A program made the position numbers and the translations under genes. A stretch of 64,000 bases of DNA. Source: Peromyscus leucopus (lineage: Eukaryota > Chordata > Mammalia > Rodentia > Cricetidae). How positions within the stretch are numbered: the first letter of the stretch is position 1; the number at the start of each line of letters is the position of its first letter. The notes under the pieces were generated by a model that saw nothing but the letters and a program-made list of their open reading frames with translations, had not been told where the DNA came from and did no database searches. Location: the NCBI RefSeq assembly GCF_004664715.2, contig NC_051063.1, forward strand, positions 117,852,629 to 117,916,628, written 5' to 3'. This document shows, piece after piece, positions 1 through 10,990 of the stretch.

Positions 1-330
1 ATTTTTATATATCTGGCCTTCCTAGTCCTTATTTTATACTTGGCCTCAATATGTCTGTGGATTCTAGCTTGCTTGTCATTGACTCAAAAGCTAACATGTG
101 CATATAAGCCAATACCTACCATATTTATCTCTTGTATCTGGGCTACCTACTGAAATGATGTACCAGTAAATTTTATAATGTTTTTATTTAAATGGCTGAA
201 TAACAGTACATTGTATAAATGTACTGCATTTTATTTATCCAAGTATTTGTTGAGAGACATCTAGGTTATTTCCAATTTCTGCTTATTATGAATAGAGCAA
301 CAATGAGATTAGGTGAGCCAGTTTCACGAT
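1..330 (-). mobile_element. Old LINE-1 ORF2 fragment, antisense
   Basis: The stretch reads like the reverse complement of the 3' part of rodent L1 ORF2, with the phrase on the plus strand around 250-300 about a 'gagagacatctaggtt' block followed by a decayed 'attatgaatagagcaac' block, as in other L1 copies in this window (compare 49015-49050 and 53220-53290). It is heavily mutated and has no useful reading frame. The left end runs off the window. Confidence 0.5.
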
Positions 331-654
331 GTGGTACGATGAAGCAAACTTTGGACATAATCTCAAAAATGTTATAGCTGGATTTTAAGGTAGACCAATT
401 CCCAACTTCCAGAGGAACTACTAAAGTGATTTCTCTAGTGCCTGTACTAGCTTGCACTACAACCTACAATGGATATGTGTTTTCTTTAGTGCACATTCTT
501 AGTGGTGTGGGCTGTCACTTGTTTTATTGATCTTACCTATGCTGACCGAACATATAGAATGTTGAACACATCTTTAAGTGTTTCTCTGCCATTTGAGATT
601 CCTCTTTTTAGAAATCTCTGTATTTGTACTTCTTTATTTCTTATGTTTATTTTA

Positions 655-1436
655 ACTTGAAATTATTTTTAATAATATATATACATACATATTTATATCC
701 ACCAAGTTGGGGCTCTGTCCCTCCCATTAGTGGGTAATTTTATTTACCCATTCTCGCTCACCTCCATTCATGCACATCTATCTTTTCCATTTCCATTTAC
801 TAGGAAAATGTAACTGTCCTCCTAATCCCATATTCTATACTTATCCTTCCTACATCCATGGATTCTAGATTGATTGTCTTTGACTCAAATGCCCAAAAAG
901 AGTGATAAATTATAATGTATTTGGATACATCTACATACAGCCATCCAGTTTGACTGGCATCATTTCTTTATGAAGTTTTCTATTTTCCCAAATGTATTTC
1001 TGGCATTTTATCAAGAATCAGGTGTCTGTAACTGTGTGTATATATGTCTGAATCTTCATTTGTTTTCATTGTTCAGTTATATACAAATTTAGCATGTTTT
1101 AATTTCTATAGATTTTGTATTCCGTTTTCAGATTAAGGCATGATGATAACTCCAGCAGCTCCTTTATTATTCATATTTTATCTATTTGGAGTTTTTGTGA
1201 GTACATATGATGCTGAGAAGTGTTCTTTCAAGATCAGTGAATAATATGGACTTTTGATGGGGATTACAATCAATGTGTATAACTATTTCAGTAAGATGGC
1301 CATTTGAACGATATTAATCCTATCATATCATAAGCATAGGAGATTGTTCTAATTTCTGATAACTTTTTTCATGTTTTTGTCTTTATATAGTTGAAATTTT
1401 TGCCATAAAAATATTTCATATTCTTTGTTTGTTTCT

Positions 1437-1478
<42 letters not shown>

Positions 1479-1590
1479 TCTATCACAAAACATTTGTCAT
1501 TTTATATAGGAGAACTGTTGATTCTTTTGTGTTAAGTTTATTCCAACTATTTCGATGAAAACATTTATCAATTTTAGGGGTTTTACTTGT
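655..1590 (-). mobile_element. Old LINE-1 fragment(s), antisense
   Basis: This is AT-rich sequence with L1-like blocks. The part around 1255-1400 resembles the reverse complement of the L1 ORF2 segment that encodes the end of the reverse transcriptase domain: it has a 'taagatggccattt' block and a 'cataagcataggagat' block. A CA microsatellite interrupts it at 1442-1475. No coding frame survives. The boundaries are approximate. Confidence 0.45.
1442..1475. repeat. (CA)n microsatellite
   Basis: There are 17 uninterrupted CA units. Confidence 0.95.
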
Positions 1591-2064
1591 GGATTTATTT
1601 AATCTCACAAGGAAATTAATCTTTTCAAATGCCATAAGACATCAGAGATATGTCAATATGGGAGACATTAATTCACCTAATGAATCTCTTGGTAAGTTAT
1701 ATACAAATGAGTCATGTTGGAAATTTCATTTTCTGGGCAAGGGGTACAATCAAAACAGCACACAGTCTTTCCCTACTGATGTGATTTTCTGAATCCTAGA
1801 GTCTACGGCACACTGCATACTGAGAGTAGAATCTGAATAAAGTAACAAATGAGTTAGAAAGCAATGGTTATTCATTCTTGGCAATAGTTCCAGTGACTTA
1901 GAACACGGCATCATTGAAAAACATTTTTGAAAGGACATCTAATAAATTAAAAGTAATATTTCACTCTATTTTGTGGTTAGATAATATAGATTTATTATTA
2001 CTTCTATAATGTGAAACATATGTAAATATGTGCTTTTATATATCTATAATAAACATCTAATTAT

Positions 2065-2108
2065 TATCTATCTATCTATCATCTATCTATCTATCATCTA
2101 TCTATCTA
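2065..2108. repeat. (TATC)n microsatellite
   Basis: Imperfect tetranucleotide TATC units, interrupted twice by ATC. Confidence 0.9.
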
Positions 2109-2141
2109 ACTTTCATATATCGGCATGTGTGTGTTAATATA

Positions 2142-2505
2142 TGTGGTGATATATTGTGTAACCTAATAAAATTTGCCGGAAGATCAGAGAATAGAATAAG
2201 CCACTAGATTAAACATAGACACCAGGAAGTGGTGGCACATACCTTTAATCCTAGCACTCGGGAGGCAGAGCTCTGTCTGGATCTCTGTGAGTTCAAGCCA
2301 CCCTGGACTACATGAAATTGACTCAGTCTAGGAGAACAACAGAGACAGGCAGTGGTGGTACACACCTTATTCCCAGTATTGGGAATCATAGGCCTTTAAT
2401 CCGAGCACTAATAAGAAGGTTTTGGCTGGGCAGAGAAAGGTATATAATGCATGAGGAGACAGGAACTAAAGGCTTTTCAGGCTGGGGAGTCCTAGATGCC
2501 AGATA
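2142..2505 (+). mobile_element. LTR-like element with embedded B1-like sequence, truncated
   Basis: It starts TGTGGTGATATATTGTGTAA and contains an 'aataaaatttgcc' block, then a B1-like segment (2220-2330) and a second B1-like piece (2345-2415). It ends in a 'ggctttt..ggctgggga' block. The same order is seen in the antisense copy at 4092-4579 and, more distantly, at 5649-6137. It resembles cricetid mys-type LTRs, which carry B1 sequence; that family name is from memory and was not checked. It sits between exons 5 and 4 of the V2R pseudogene. Confidence 0.6.
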
Positions 2506-2605
2506 TGGTCATGGTTTGTTCCTTTGTCCTTGTGATATTAAGACATATTTTATTATGGCACACAATATATCAACACCCACATCAACACATATATGTATAA
2601 CTGGA

Positions 2606-2731
2606 ACAAATACACACACACACACAAACACACACATATACATACATATACACACACACACATATATATATGTATGTGTATATATATATATGTATTTGTA
2701 TTTGTATATGTATATGTATATGTATATGTAA
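2606..2731. repeat. Compound (CA)n/(TA)n/(GTATAT)n microsatellite
   Basis: CA-rich units pass into alternating TA/TG and then GTATAT units ending near 2731. The frames that stay open across it on both strands are low-complexity artefacts. Confidence 0.9.
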
Positions 2732-4091
2732 CTGAAACAAAATATGTCCTGATAGGAAATCTTGAAATTTGGGATATGAGTTAGTGACTATTAGGCAACA
2801 CTCTATTCCATGAAGATGCTCAAGTCTATCTTGAGATTCAGTGTAATTATTTTGCATATAGATTTTCAAAAATAAGCCCAACACACCTGTCTGATATTTG
2901 TGTTCCACTTTATAATCTTTCCAGGCATATAAATTTGATGATCATGTGGCAAATATGGGAAAAACTTTACTACTTTCTCCTTAAGTCTGAGAGTGGCAAA
3001 TAATCATTAGTGTAGTGAATGTCATACCTCATATCCAGGTTTTCTTTCTGGTTCATGTTTATTTGGTCTCCAAATGGGTTTATAAATTGGAGGTTCTTCA
3101 AGAAAGGGACAATCTGAAACACTTATTATATTAATCTCAGTAATGCCTCTACATTTGAACTGAAAATGTGAAGTTTAGATTGCCTCTAATTTTTATTAAT
3201 CTGTTTCAAATTGTGAACTACTTACAAGTATTAAATAGTAGAAAAATCTAGATAGTAGTAAAAATATCATATTTTGGAAGCACCAACTCCTCACTGCAGT
3301 TTATCTCTCAAACTTGCAAACGTGAATTACCTGGAGAGTGTTGAGGCAATCCAAGCCTATTTCTTGTTTTATGGTATCTCTCATTCTGTTAGGGATTTCC
3401 TGTCTCAATTGATTAAACAATATGACAAAGACACTTATTATTTGATCTCCAATTTCTTGATTACTTAGAAAACCAATCAGTTTCATGTTTGTATTAAAAT
3501 TTGCACGAGAAAACACTAAATTTTTGTTTCAAATATTAAAAACATAATATTCACATGTGTTAGAAATATAAACATTTTGAATTGAATTATGCAACTCTGA
3601 ATGGATGTCAGTTTTGGCTGGATTTGAATCTATCCAAAAAATGAAGTTCACATGATATGTAGTCAAAGCACAAAAAAAATTATGTGTTTGAGAGAAGCTA
3701 CTAAAATACTTGAAGATTACCCAAGGTACAGATTATAAAAATGATATTTATGGCACTAATATGATATTCATTAGAATACATATTGCCTGCTATGAGTCAA
3801 ATTCCAATCTTTTCCCAAAATTTCTTGGCCACATGTCTAATTATTGCAGCAGCATTTCATATAGAGTGTGTTCCAGAGCAAGCACATACTATTGCATAGG
3901 ATGTAACCTGTACAATTAGAGAAATTTCAAAATTATGCTTGAATAACCATATCAATCTATTTTTAGTTGAACAATTCTTAAGATTCTTACCATTAAATGA
4001 TTACAAATTACATTAAAAATATATCCACCATTGTGACCTGAAATCTAATAGGTCTTTTCATAAAAAACTCAGAACCAGATATTGAAGTAAA

Positions 4092-4579
4092 TGCTGAAAG
4101 ATCAGAGAGGCAAAGGAACAAGCCTCAGCTACTTCTTAACTCACCGACTTCATGAATGTTCTGACTGAGTGTCTCCGAGTCCTTAGCCAAAAGGGGTCCA
4201 GCCAAAAGGTTTCAGCTGAAAAAGCTTCAGCTGAAAGATGGCTTCTGCCAAAAAGCCTTTCTCAACCCAAAAGGGCCCTTGTTCCTGTGTCCTCCTGCCT
4301 TATATACATTTTGGCCAAGCCATATTACATGTGTGCTTCCAAGGTATTGGGATTAAAGGTGCATGCCACCATTGCCTGGTTCTGTTTCTTTTCTAGACTA
4401 AATCAATCTCAAGTAGTCCAGGGTGGCTTTGAATTCACAGAGATCCAGACAGATCTCTGCTTCCCAGTGCTAGGATTAAAGGTGTGTGCCACCACTGCCT
4501 GGCATCTATGTTTAATCTAGTAGCTTGTTCTGTTCTCCAATCTTCTGGCAAATTTTATTAGCATACACAATATATCACA
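4092..4579 (-). mobile_element. LTR of B1-containing family, antisense, inside V2R pseudogene exon 3
   Basis: Read on the minus strand it starts TGTGATATATTGTGTATGCT at 4579, carries two B1-like segments, a TATATAAGGC block (TATA-like, near 4300), and ends about 4092-4095 in CTTTCAGCA. The length of about 488 bp agrees with the 489-bp copy at 5649-6137. A purine-rich 'acaaaatgggaaa' lies directly upstream on the minus strand (4580-4592), as a polypurine tract would, so this is probably a 3' LTR with internal sequence to its right. It lies where exon 3 of the V2R pseudogene is interrupted. Confidence 0.7.
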
Positions 4580-5648
4580 TTTCCCATTTTGTCTAAAATA
4601 AAAGACGATTATATCTAATATAAGAAAAACTATATATAATAAGTACAATAAGTATATACAATATATACAGTCAAGAATTACATTAACAATGTTCAGTCCA
4701 TAAATATTTGACAAATTTAGAGAAAATACTCTAGTATTTATCCTATTTTGGTGAGCCTGAATTTTACCTAATGCACTTTTTATCCTAACTGGTATTACCA
4801 ACCAAAAACTATCTTTTGATATCTTTCAAACCTATCAACTTTACAATTCCCTAGTGAGTTTCTTTTCTGAATTTGTTAACAAGGAAAACTATAACTATCT
4901 AATCTTCAACTCCCTCAGAGACCTAAGAAAGAAATATTAACTGAGTAAGTAAAAAGTGCAAGTAAGCAACTAACAAAAAATGTAGGGATGACAGAAATAG
5001 CTGGCTGCCTGAACAGTCATGTGATTTACTCTGCAACACTGGGGCATCCATCTTAGCCTAAATGCCTAGCATATCTCACAGACTCATCTGTAGCAGGATT
5101 TTTTGAAGGGCTGTCCTACTTTGTCTTGTAATATTTGCAGTCCTTTCTTTTGTGTTCTACTTGTCCCATTAGGACAGCATAATGTCAGCAGTCAAAGCAA
5201 GGGCATTTCCTGTCCATTGGCTAACTTGTTACAAAGAAAGTGAACTCCATAGAGAATTTCTGTGATACCCATCATCTTATCTGAAGTAGATTGATGTTGC
5301 CAAGAGTAGACATGTATCATGTTCATAAAAAATAATCTGTCATTAAAATATTTTAAATGCCATATTCTGTAGATTTCTGAAGTATTTGAAGATGACCTAC
5401 CTATCTAAAATATGTTTTAACATTGGAAAAATACCTAACCTTACTACAAGTTCAATTGTAATGACTAACTACTAACTTTAATTTCCTTATATCCTAATTA
5501 GTTGGTAATCATAACTTCCAAAAACTAGCAATTTGCATTACATTGTTCCTTGAACTGTATAGGTATAGTACCTTAAATAGGAGTAGAAATTCATATATAG
5601 TATGATGCAACAAAATAGTCTCAAATTTGTATCAATATACAAAATTTG
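4580..5648 (-). mobile_element. Probable internal sequence of the antisense LTR element, non-coding
   Basis: This kilobase adjoins the polypurine-like tract of the antisense LTR. It has no open frame of note. The part from 4930 onward is repeated at 27429-28138. Its identity as retroelement internal sequence is inferred from position only. Confidence 0.4.
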
Positions 5649-6137
5649 TGGTGGTATTGTGTTCCCCAAAATATTGTGCTCTCTAATAAACTTATCTGGG
5701 GTCAGAGAACAGATCAGCCACTAGATATTGAGGCCAGAAAATGGTGGTGCACACGCCTTTAATCCTATCACTCAGGAGGCAGAGATCATCTGGATCCTTG
5801 TGAGTTCAAAGCCAAACTAGAAACAGCCAGGCATGGTGACTCACACCTTTAATACCAAGAAGTGAGCCTTTAATTCCAGGAAGTGATGGCAGAAAGCAGA
5901 AAGGTATTTAAGGCATGAGGACAAGGAACTAGAACTGGTTAAGCTTTTTTGGCTTTTAGCAGCAGTTCAGCTGAGATCCATTCAGATGAAAACTCAGAGG
6001 CTTCCTATCTGAGGAAACAGGATCAGCTGAGGAACTGGTGAGGTGATGAGACTGTGGCTTATACTGCTTCACTGGTCTTCTAGCATTCACCTGGCTCAGG
6101 TTTGTTTTTATTAAGACCATTTAAGATTCGTGCTACA
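5649..6137 (+). mobile_element. Solo LTR with embedded B1-like sequence (arm A copy)
   Basis: The element runs TGGTGGTATTG to GTGCTACA (489 bp). It is flanked on both sides by AAAATTTG (5641-5648 and 6138-6145), a good target-site duplication. A B1-like core occupies about 5745-5900. The orthologous copy in arm B (28139-28633) sits at the same site, so this insertion is older than the duplication. Confidence 0.75.
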
Positions 6138-7672
6138 AAAATTTGTATACAATATACAAAAATCCAATCCAATATAAAATATTTAAAAGTAGCTTCTCTT
6201 TGAAAGTAGATTCAATAATCTACTTTTTATCACCACACACCATTATGTAGATTAGTAAAGAGTTCTGTCTGGATATTTTAATCCAAATAATTCAGAATAG
6301 TATTATAAAATTGTAAAAGTCCCATAGAAGAAATCTCTCCTTGTCTGGAATCAAATTCCACTATGAGGTAGTGACTCAGATTCTCTGAAGATTTTCTGAT
6401 TTGTGGATTCTAAGATTCAGTTCAAATGAGAATCTCCATCTCAGTAAAAGATAACAATTTTGTTGGTAATATTGTGATCTCCTTACAATATATGTATCAA
6501 TTTTTCCAGAATAACATTATGTCCTCTGTGCATAAATATGCATAAAGGGAAAGAACTGATATGCATAAAGTTAAAATGCATAAAGGCTAAGCACTCACCC
6601 TTTCAATGCCTCTCTATTCTCAATTTCAAGAGAAATTGAAGTCTAAGTCTTCATCTGAAACGATCACTCCCACCCAGTTCCAACTGTATTGAACCACCAA
6701 AAACACCAAGGCTATGTACAGAGTTGTGTCCTTAGGAGTCATCTTCTAAAGATGTGGAAACTGTTTATGGTTGCTAAGGAGAGGATAAAACAGTCCATAG
6801 TGAAGCTGATGGTCATAGATGACAAGCAATAACTTAAAGAAGATGGAATGTCTACTGTTCAGTAAAATACCCAGTGTGTTCAACTGAAGCTCAAAGTTTT
6901 AGGATGAGTGGACTTTTCACATCACTATTAAAAAAAATATCTAATTCCTTGTGAATATCTTAAAAATTACAGATAACCTAAGACTGCTACCAAACCAGTT
7001 TAGTTTTCTGCTGCCCTTCACATCTCTGTGGCATAAGTAGTTTTATGTGCCTCTGGAGCAATGGTTCTCAAACTTAAAAATGCTGTGGAACTTTAATAAA
7101 TTTCCTCAAGCTGTGGTGACACCCATCCATAAAATTAACTCATTCCTACTTCATAACTATAATGTTGACACTCTTCTTAATTGTTATGTAAACACCACAT
7201 GCAGGGTAATTTGTAAGCTCCAAAGGTATTATGACCCACAGGTTGAGAACCTCAGCTCTAAACTTTCCAAGTGTTTCAGGTTTGAATTCTATGCACATTT
7301 TCTTCCTTTCATTGTTGGTATTAGAATATCAGGATGAAAAGGGAAAATATTTTGCTAAAACCAACTCAACAGATTTTACTGTTTCTTTTGGAGATGTACA
7401 GGATTGGTCCAAATATAGCACATAATAACTACATTGGTCATGTAAGTACAATTAAATATCTTCTATGATTTATACAACAGTTGTTAGGATAAAACTCACC
7501 TATTTTTGAGAATAAATTTTTTATTTTCCAAAAAATTGAGTAGGTCACAATCAATTATAACTAACAGAGAAATGTTGGATAAAATATATAGGATCTTCTT
7601 TATTTCTTTGAGAGCAAAACAAAGAGACAAAATCAAATGGGTGTCCAAGTTCATCCTAAAAACAGCATAAAG

Positions 7673-7859
7673 AGATCATTTAAAATTAGGCTTCAAACAT
7701 GATAATGTTAAATCACACTAATTGTGTTTATGTATTAACACTTGTTTTTAGACCTATTCCTATGGTAGATCATTTAAAATTAGGCTTCAAACATGATAAT
7801 GTTAAATCAGACTAATTGTGTTTATGTATTATACTTGTTTTTAGACCTATTCCTATGGT
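7673..7859. repeat. Tandem duplication of about 94 bp
   Basis: Unit 1 (7673-7766) and unit 2 (7767-7859) both begin 'agatcatttaaaattaggc' and end 'gacctattcctatggt', and differ by a few bases. Arm B has only one copy (about 30224-30315), so the tandem duplication arose after the segmental duplication. Confidence 0.9.
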
Positions 7860-8317
7860 AATACAAGTCATATTATTTTGTTGTCTGAGAATGTGAAATC
7901 AGAAGAACTGGGAAAGAAATTAAGTAGAGAATTGGATACAACATATTTTTAATGAATGTACATTTATGTGTAGATAAATTAAGGAAATATTCAATATCAT
8001 AGAAACTTTTGAATATCTGTGCAATTTATGTCTACATAATCCATTTCTTGCCTTTAAAATATTCCAGTTATCTAATCTGGAAAGATCACATCATTGAGAA
8101 CTGCTGAGCCATATAGTGGTGAGATTTAAGTACCAATAAAGGAGGAATTACAAATTATCTCACCTTGCCTTCCAAGAAGACTTATTCTCTAACTTCCAAA
8201 ACTCTAGAGCTATGTAATAAGGCTTTGCCTGATTTGAGTAATTTCTTTTCCTTTAAAATCTACTGATCCTTCACTCAGATATTTCTCTGGTATTTTGGAC
8301 TCCTTTGCAATTTCTGA

Positions 8318-8654
8318 TGTGGGATGTCATTCTCTATGCTGTGAATGTGTTGATCAGATTGGTTGATAAATAAAATGCTGATTGGTCAGTAGCCAAGCAG
8401 AGAGTACAGGTGGGGCAAGAAGACAAGGAGAATTCTGGGAAGAGGAGGGCTGAGTCTGACAAGGTGGAACTGAGAAAAGGTATCAAGCCATGTGGCTAAA
8501 CATAGATAAGTAATGGGTTAATTTAAGAGCTAGTCAGTAATAAACTGAGCTAATAGCCAAGCATTTAAAATTAATATAAGTTTCTGAGTGATTATTTTAT
8601 AATTGGCTGTGGGACCGTGGTGCTGGGCAGGACAGGAGAAATCATCTGATGACA
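8318..8654 (+). mobile_element. Rodent LTR (second family), arm A copy
   Basis: The sequence has blocks 'tgctgattggtcagtagcc', 'gggttaatttaagagct' and 'ttaatataagtttctg', ending near 'ctgatgaca'. It is shared with 30779-31150 (arm B) and 50425-50789. The last copy has a clean 6-bp target duplication, which defines the ends as TG..CA and supports an ERVK-like integration habit. Confidence 0.7.
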
Positions 8655-8656
8655 AG

Positions 8657-8747
<91 letters not shown>

Positions 8748-8758
8748 TTCTCTCTCTG
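8657..8758. repeat. (CT)n microsatellite
   Basis: About 100 bp of nearly pure CT, expanded in arm A; arm B (31155-31182) has only about 28 bp. Long Ser/Leu or Arg/Glu frames here are artefacts. Confidence 0.97.
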
Positions 8759-10060
8759 TATTTTACATCCAGACCACAGATTCCCTCATGTGTTCTCCTT
8801 CCATTTCCATCCTCCACCTAACTTCTGCACTGGCCTCATAGACCTCTCATCTGTTTCTGTTCATAAAATGACAGTGATCCCATGGGTATCAACAAAGCAT
8901 GGCATATTATGTTGCTGTAGGCTAAGCTCAACCCCTTATATTAAGGCTGGGGAAGGCAACCCAGTAGGAGGAATAGGTTTCCAGGAGTCAGACAAAATTC
9001 TAGGGACAGGCAGTACATCTACAGTTAGGAGTCCCACAGACAGACCAAACTACACAACTATTACATATATATGTAGAAGGTCTATGTCAGTCCTTGACTG
9101 GCTACCTAGCTGTCAGTTCAGATTCTGTGAGGTCCTATGAACCCACATTAGTTGTTTCTGTGGGTTTCCTTGTGATGTCCTTAACCCCTGTGGCTCTATA
9201 TTCATTCCTTCCTTCCTGAGTTCTGCCTAGTGTTTTGTTGTGGGTCTCTTCATCTCTTCCCATAGTAACGGGATGAAGCCTCTCTGATAACAGTTGGGGT
9301 ACACACCAATCTATGAGTATTGCTGAATATTTTCAGGTATCATTATGGATACCTGAATTTATGTATGAATTTTTTTCTGTTGTCTAACCTTTATCATTTG
9401 GCTACCCTGCCTTTAGTTCCAGGTACACTAGGAAGTGTTAGGAGTGAACTCAAATCTTGTGGCATGGGTATCAGGCTGGACTAGTCATTGGTTGCCCATT
9501 ATAACAATCTCCATGCCTCACTTACCCCAGGCACAACCCACAGACAGGACACAATGTATGCCAAAAGTTTGGGGGCTGGGCTGGTGTCCCAATCCATTTA
9601 CTGGAAGTCTTGCCTAGTCAAATGTGATCCCTGTTCAGACTAGGTATTCACTTTTGCTAGGAGTCTTGTATTGCTTCATCCATGTAGAATACTGGGAGTT
9701 TTCCTAATACCAGATTTTTACCTGAGCCCCGAATTCCCCCTCCTCCTTCTAGTCATCTCTTTCAGTACCCTCACTCTCCACCTCCCAAAGAATTCTTCTT
9801 GTTGCCATCCATAAACTCTCCCAGTTTATCCAGAAGTTCTCCTCTATTTCCCCTTACCAAGGAGGTCCATGCATGCCCATTGGGCACTCCTTTTTACCTA
9901 TCCTCTCTGGGGCTGTGGATATAACATGGTTATCCTTTGCTTTCCATCTCATAGCCACTTATAAGTTTAGTCTCTCTGAGTCTGGATTACCTCACTGAAG
10001 ATGTTTTTTCTCTACTTTTTCTAGTCTCAAATCCCACTTTTTTCATCACACTGGATGTTC
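8759..10060 (-). mobile_element. LINE-1 3' end, antisense (arm A)
   Basis: It opens with 'attttacatccagaccacag', the reverse complement of an L1 3' terminus, and continues through 3' UTR sequence to the C-terminal end of ORF2 near 9950-10060. It has the same layout as 31183-32480 and 10991-12052. It is 5'-truncated and non-coding. Confidence 0.75.
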
Positions 10061-10239
10061 AAAGGCATATATCCATTATTATCATATGACAACTGTAATT
10101 GTTGGCTTTCATAGAGGCAGAAGAATTTATTGTACAATAAAGAGCAGAAAATTCATCTCTATAAATACCGAGTTTACACCTTGGCTATTTATAATAGAAA
10201 AGCAGATATAGTTTTACATAGACATTCTGGTAAGGCAAG

Positions 10240-10620
10240 TGACTGCAGTCATAATGAAGTTTGGGATAGTGACGAGAGTCCTGGTAGGAGGAGGGGTAGT
10301 AGTTTTGATGGCTATGACAGTGGTATTGCCAGATCATGTAGTCACACTGGTAGAAGTAGTGATTATGATGTTTGTAATGGTATAGTTGTTGAAGAGGATG
10401 GGGACAATGATTGGTCTAGAGAGTAAATGGTGATGGACATGATAGTGCTGAGGAAGGGGTGATGCTGACAAAGATGGTAATTGTTACTGTTGTGATAGTG
10501 ATGTAAGGGTGATAAAAATGATGGTAGGCTTGGTGGAAATATGGTTGGGATGGTGATCAATGTATCATGGTGGCCATGCCTAGGTTGTAGTATTTAGATG
10601 TCATTATAGTAGTGCTGATA
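10240..10620. repeat. Degenerate GAT/GGT-rich trinucleotide tract
   Basis: The plus strand is dominated by gat, ggt, agt and tgg triplets over about 380 bp, an old imperfect trinucleotide tract. Only its first part is present at the end of arm B (32640-32750). It produces a Ser/Asp/Gly-rich open frame that should not be read as a gene. Confidence 0.7.
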
Positions 10621-10896
10621 CAAGTGCTGACATCTCATGGTGGGGAGAGATTTTACATTGACTGTAAAGTAATAACAGGCACATGTGCAAAACTATTGAC
10701 ATTATTTCGTGCATGTAAAATATTGTCTTATGCAATTTATTCTTCATAAAGATATGATAACATGGATACTACAATTATCCTCAGTTTGACCATTAAGGAG
10801 AAAGTACAAAGAGATTACTTCATTTTGACTGAAGTTACACAGCTGGGAGGGCCTGGAAATTATACTCTGAACCAGCATTTTGCTTTTGGTTCTTTT

Positions 10897-10922
10897 TCTT
10901 TCTCTCTTTCTTTTCTTCCTTT

Positions 10923-10953
<31 letters not shown>

Positions 10954-10990
10954 ATCTTTCTTTCTTTCTTTCTTTCTTTCATTCTTTCTG
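10897..10990. repeat. (TTTC)n microsatellite
   Basis: Tetranucleotide TTTC units with few interruptions, at the 3' boundary of the antisense L1 that follows. It may have grown from its poly-A tail. Confidence 0.95.

Larger units (their letters stand above)
1709..7655 (-). pseudogene. Vomeronasal type-2 receptor pseudogene (exons 5, 4, split 3, and 2)
   Basis: By comparison with the intact V2R at 16159-25316, the exon relics in transcription order are: exon 2 at about 7378-7655, the 5' part of exon 3 at about 6255-6805, the 3' part of exon 3 at about 3788-4036, exon 4 at 2887-3113 and exon 5 at 1709-1832. Exon 3 is broken by roughly 2.2 kb of LTR sequence (4092-6137). Exon 5 keeps its 124-nt length but has an in-frame TAG at 1803-1805, and its donor GT is gone. 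Exon 4 is 227 nt against 228 nt, a net frameshift. The exon 3 donor is GC instead of GT. Exon 3 also contains extra copies of an 'atgcataaag' block near 6535-6590. No signal-peptide exon 1 or seven-helix exon 6 was found nearby; L1 sequence lies where exon 6 would be. The receptor cannot be made. Confidence 0.88.
4930..10340 (+). repeat. Direct segmental duplication, arm A
   Basis: Arm A matches 27429-32750 in the same order and orientation: a non-coding block (4930-5648), a B1-containing LTR (5649-6137), the 5' part of V2R exon 3 (6255-6805), exon 2 (7378-7655), a second LTR (8318-8654), a CT tract, an antisense L1 3' end (8759-10060) and the start of a GAT-rich tract. Similarity looks high over most of the length, but identity was not computed. 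The V2R remnant was already broken before the copy was made, because both arms share the same LTR insertion and the same extra 'atgcataaag' blocks. Confidence 0.88.

Noticed and set aside
2065..2108. TATC repeats as a CRISPR-like array
   Set aside because: Simple tetranucleotide microsatellite without spacers, in a vertebrate genome.
2312..2908. Open frames of 139 and 108 codons on both strands
   Set aside because: They run through a B1-containing LTR and a CA/TA microsatellite; the residue strings (Thr-His, Tyr-Val, Ile-Tyr) are translated simple repeat.
8530..9140. Long Ser/Leu and Arg/Glu frames
   Set aside because: Products of the CT microsatellite read in different frames, continuing into antisense L1.
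10130..10426. 98-codon Ser/Asp/Gly-rich frame
   Set aside because: Lies in a degenerate GAT/GGT trinucleotide tract with no domain or gene context.
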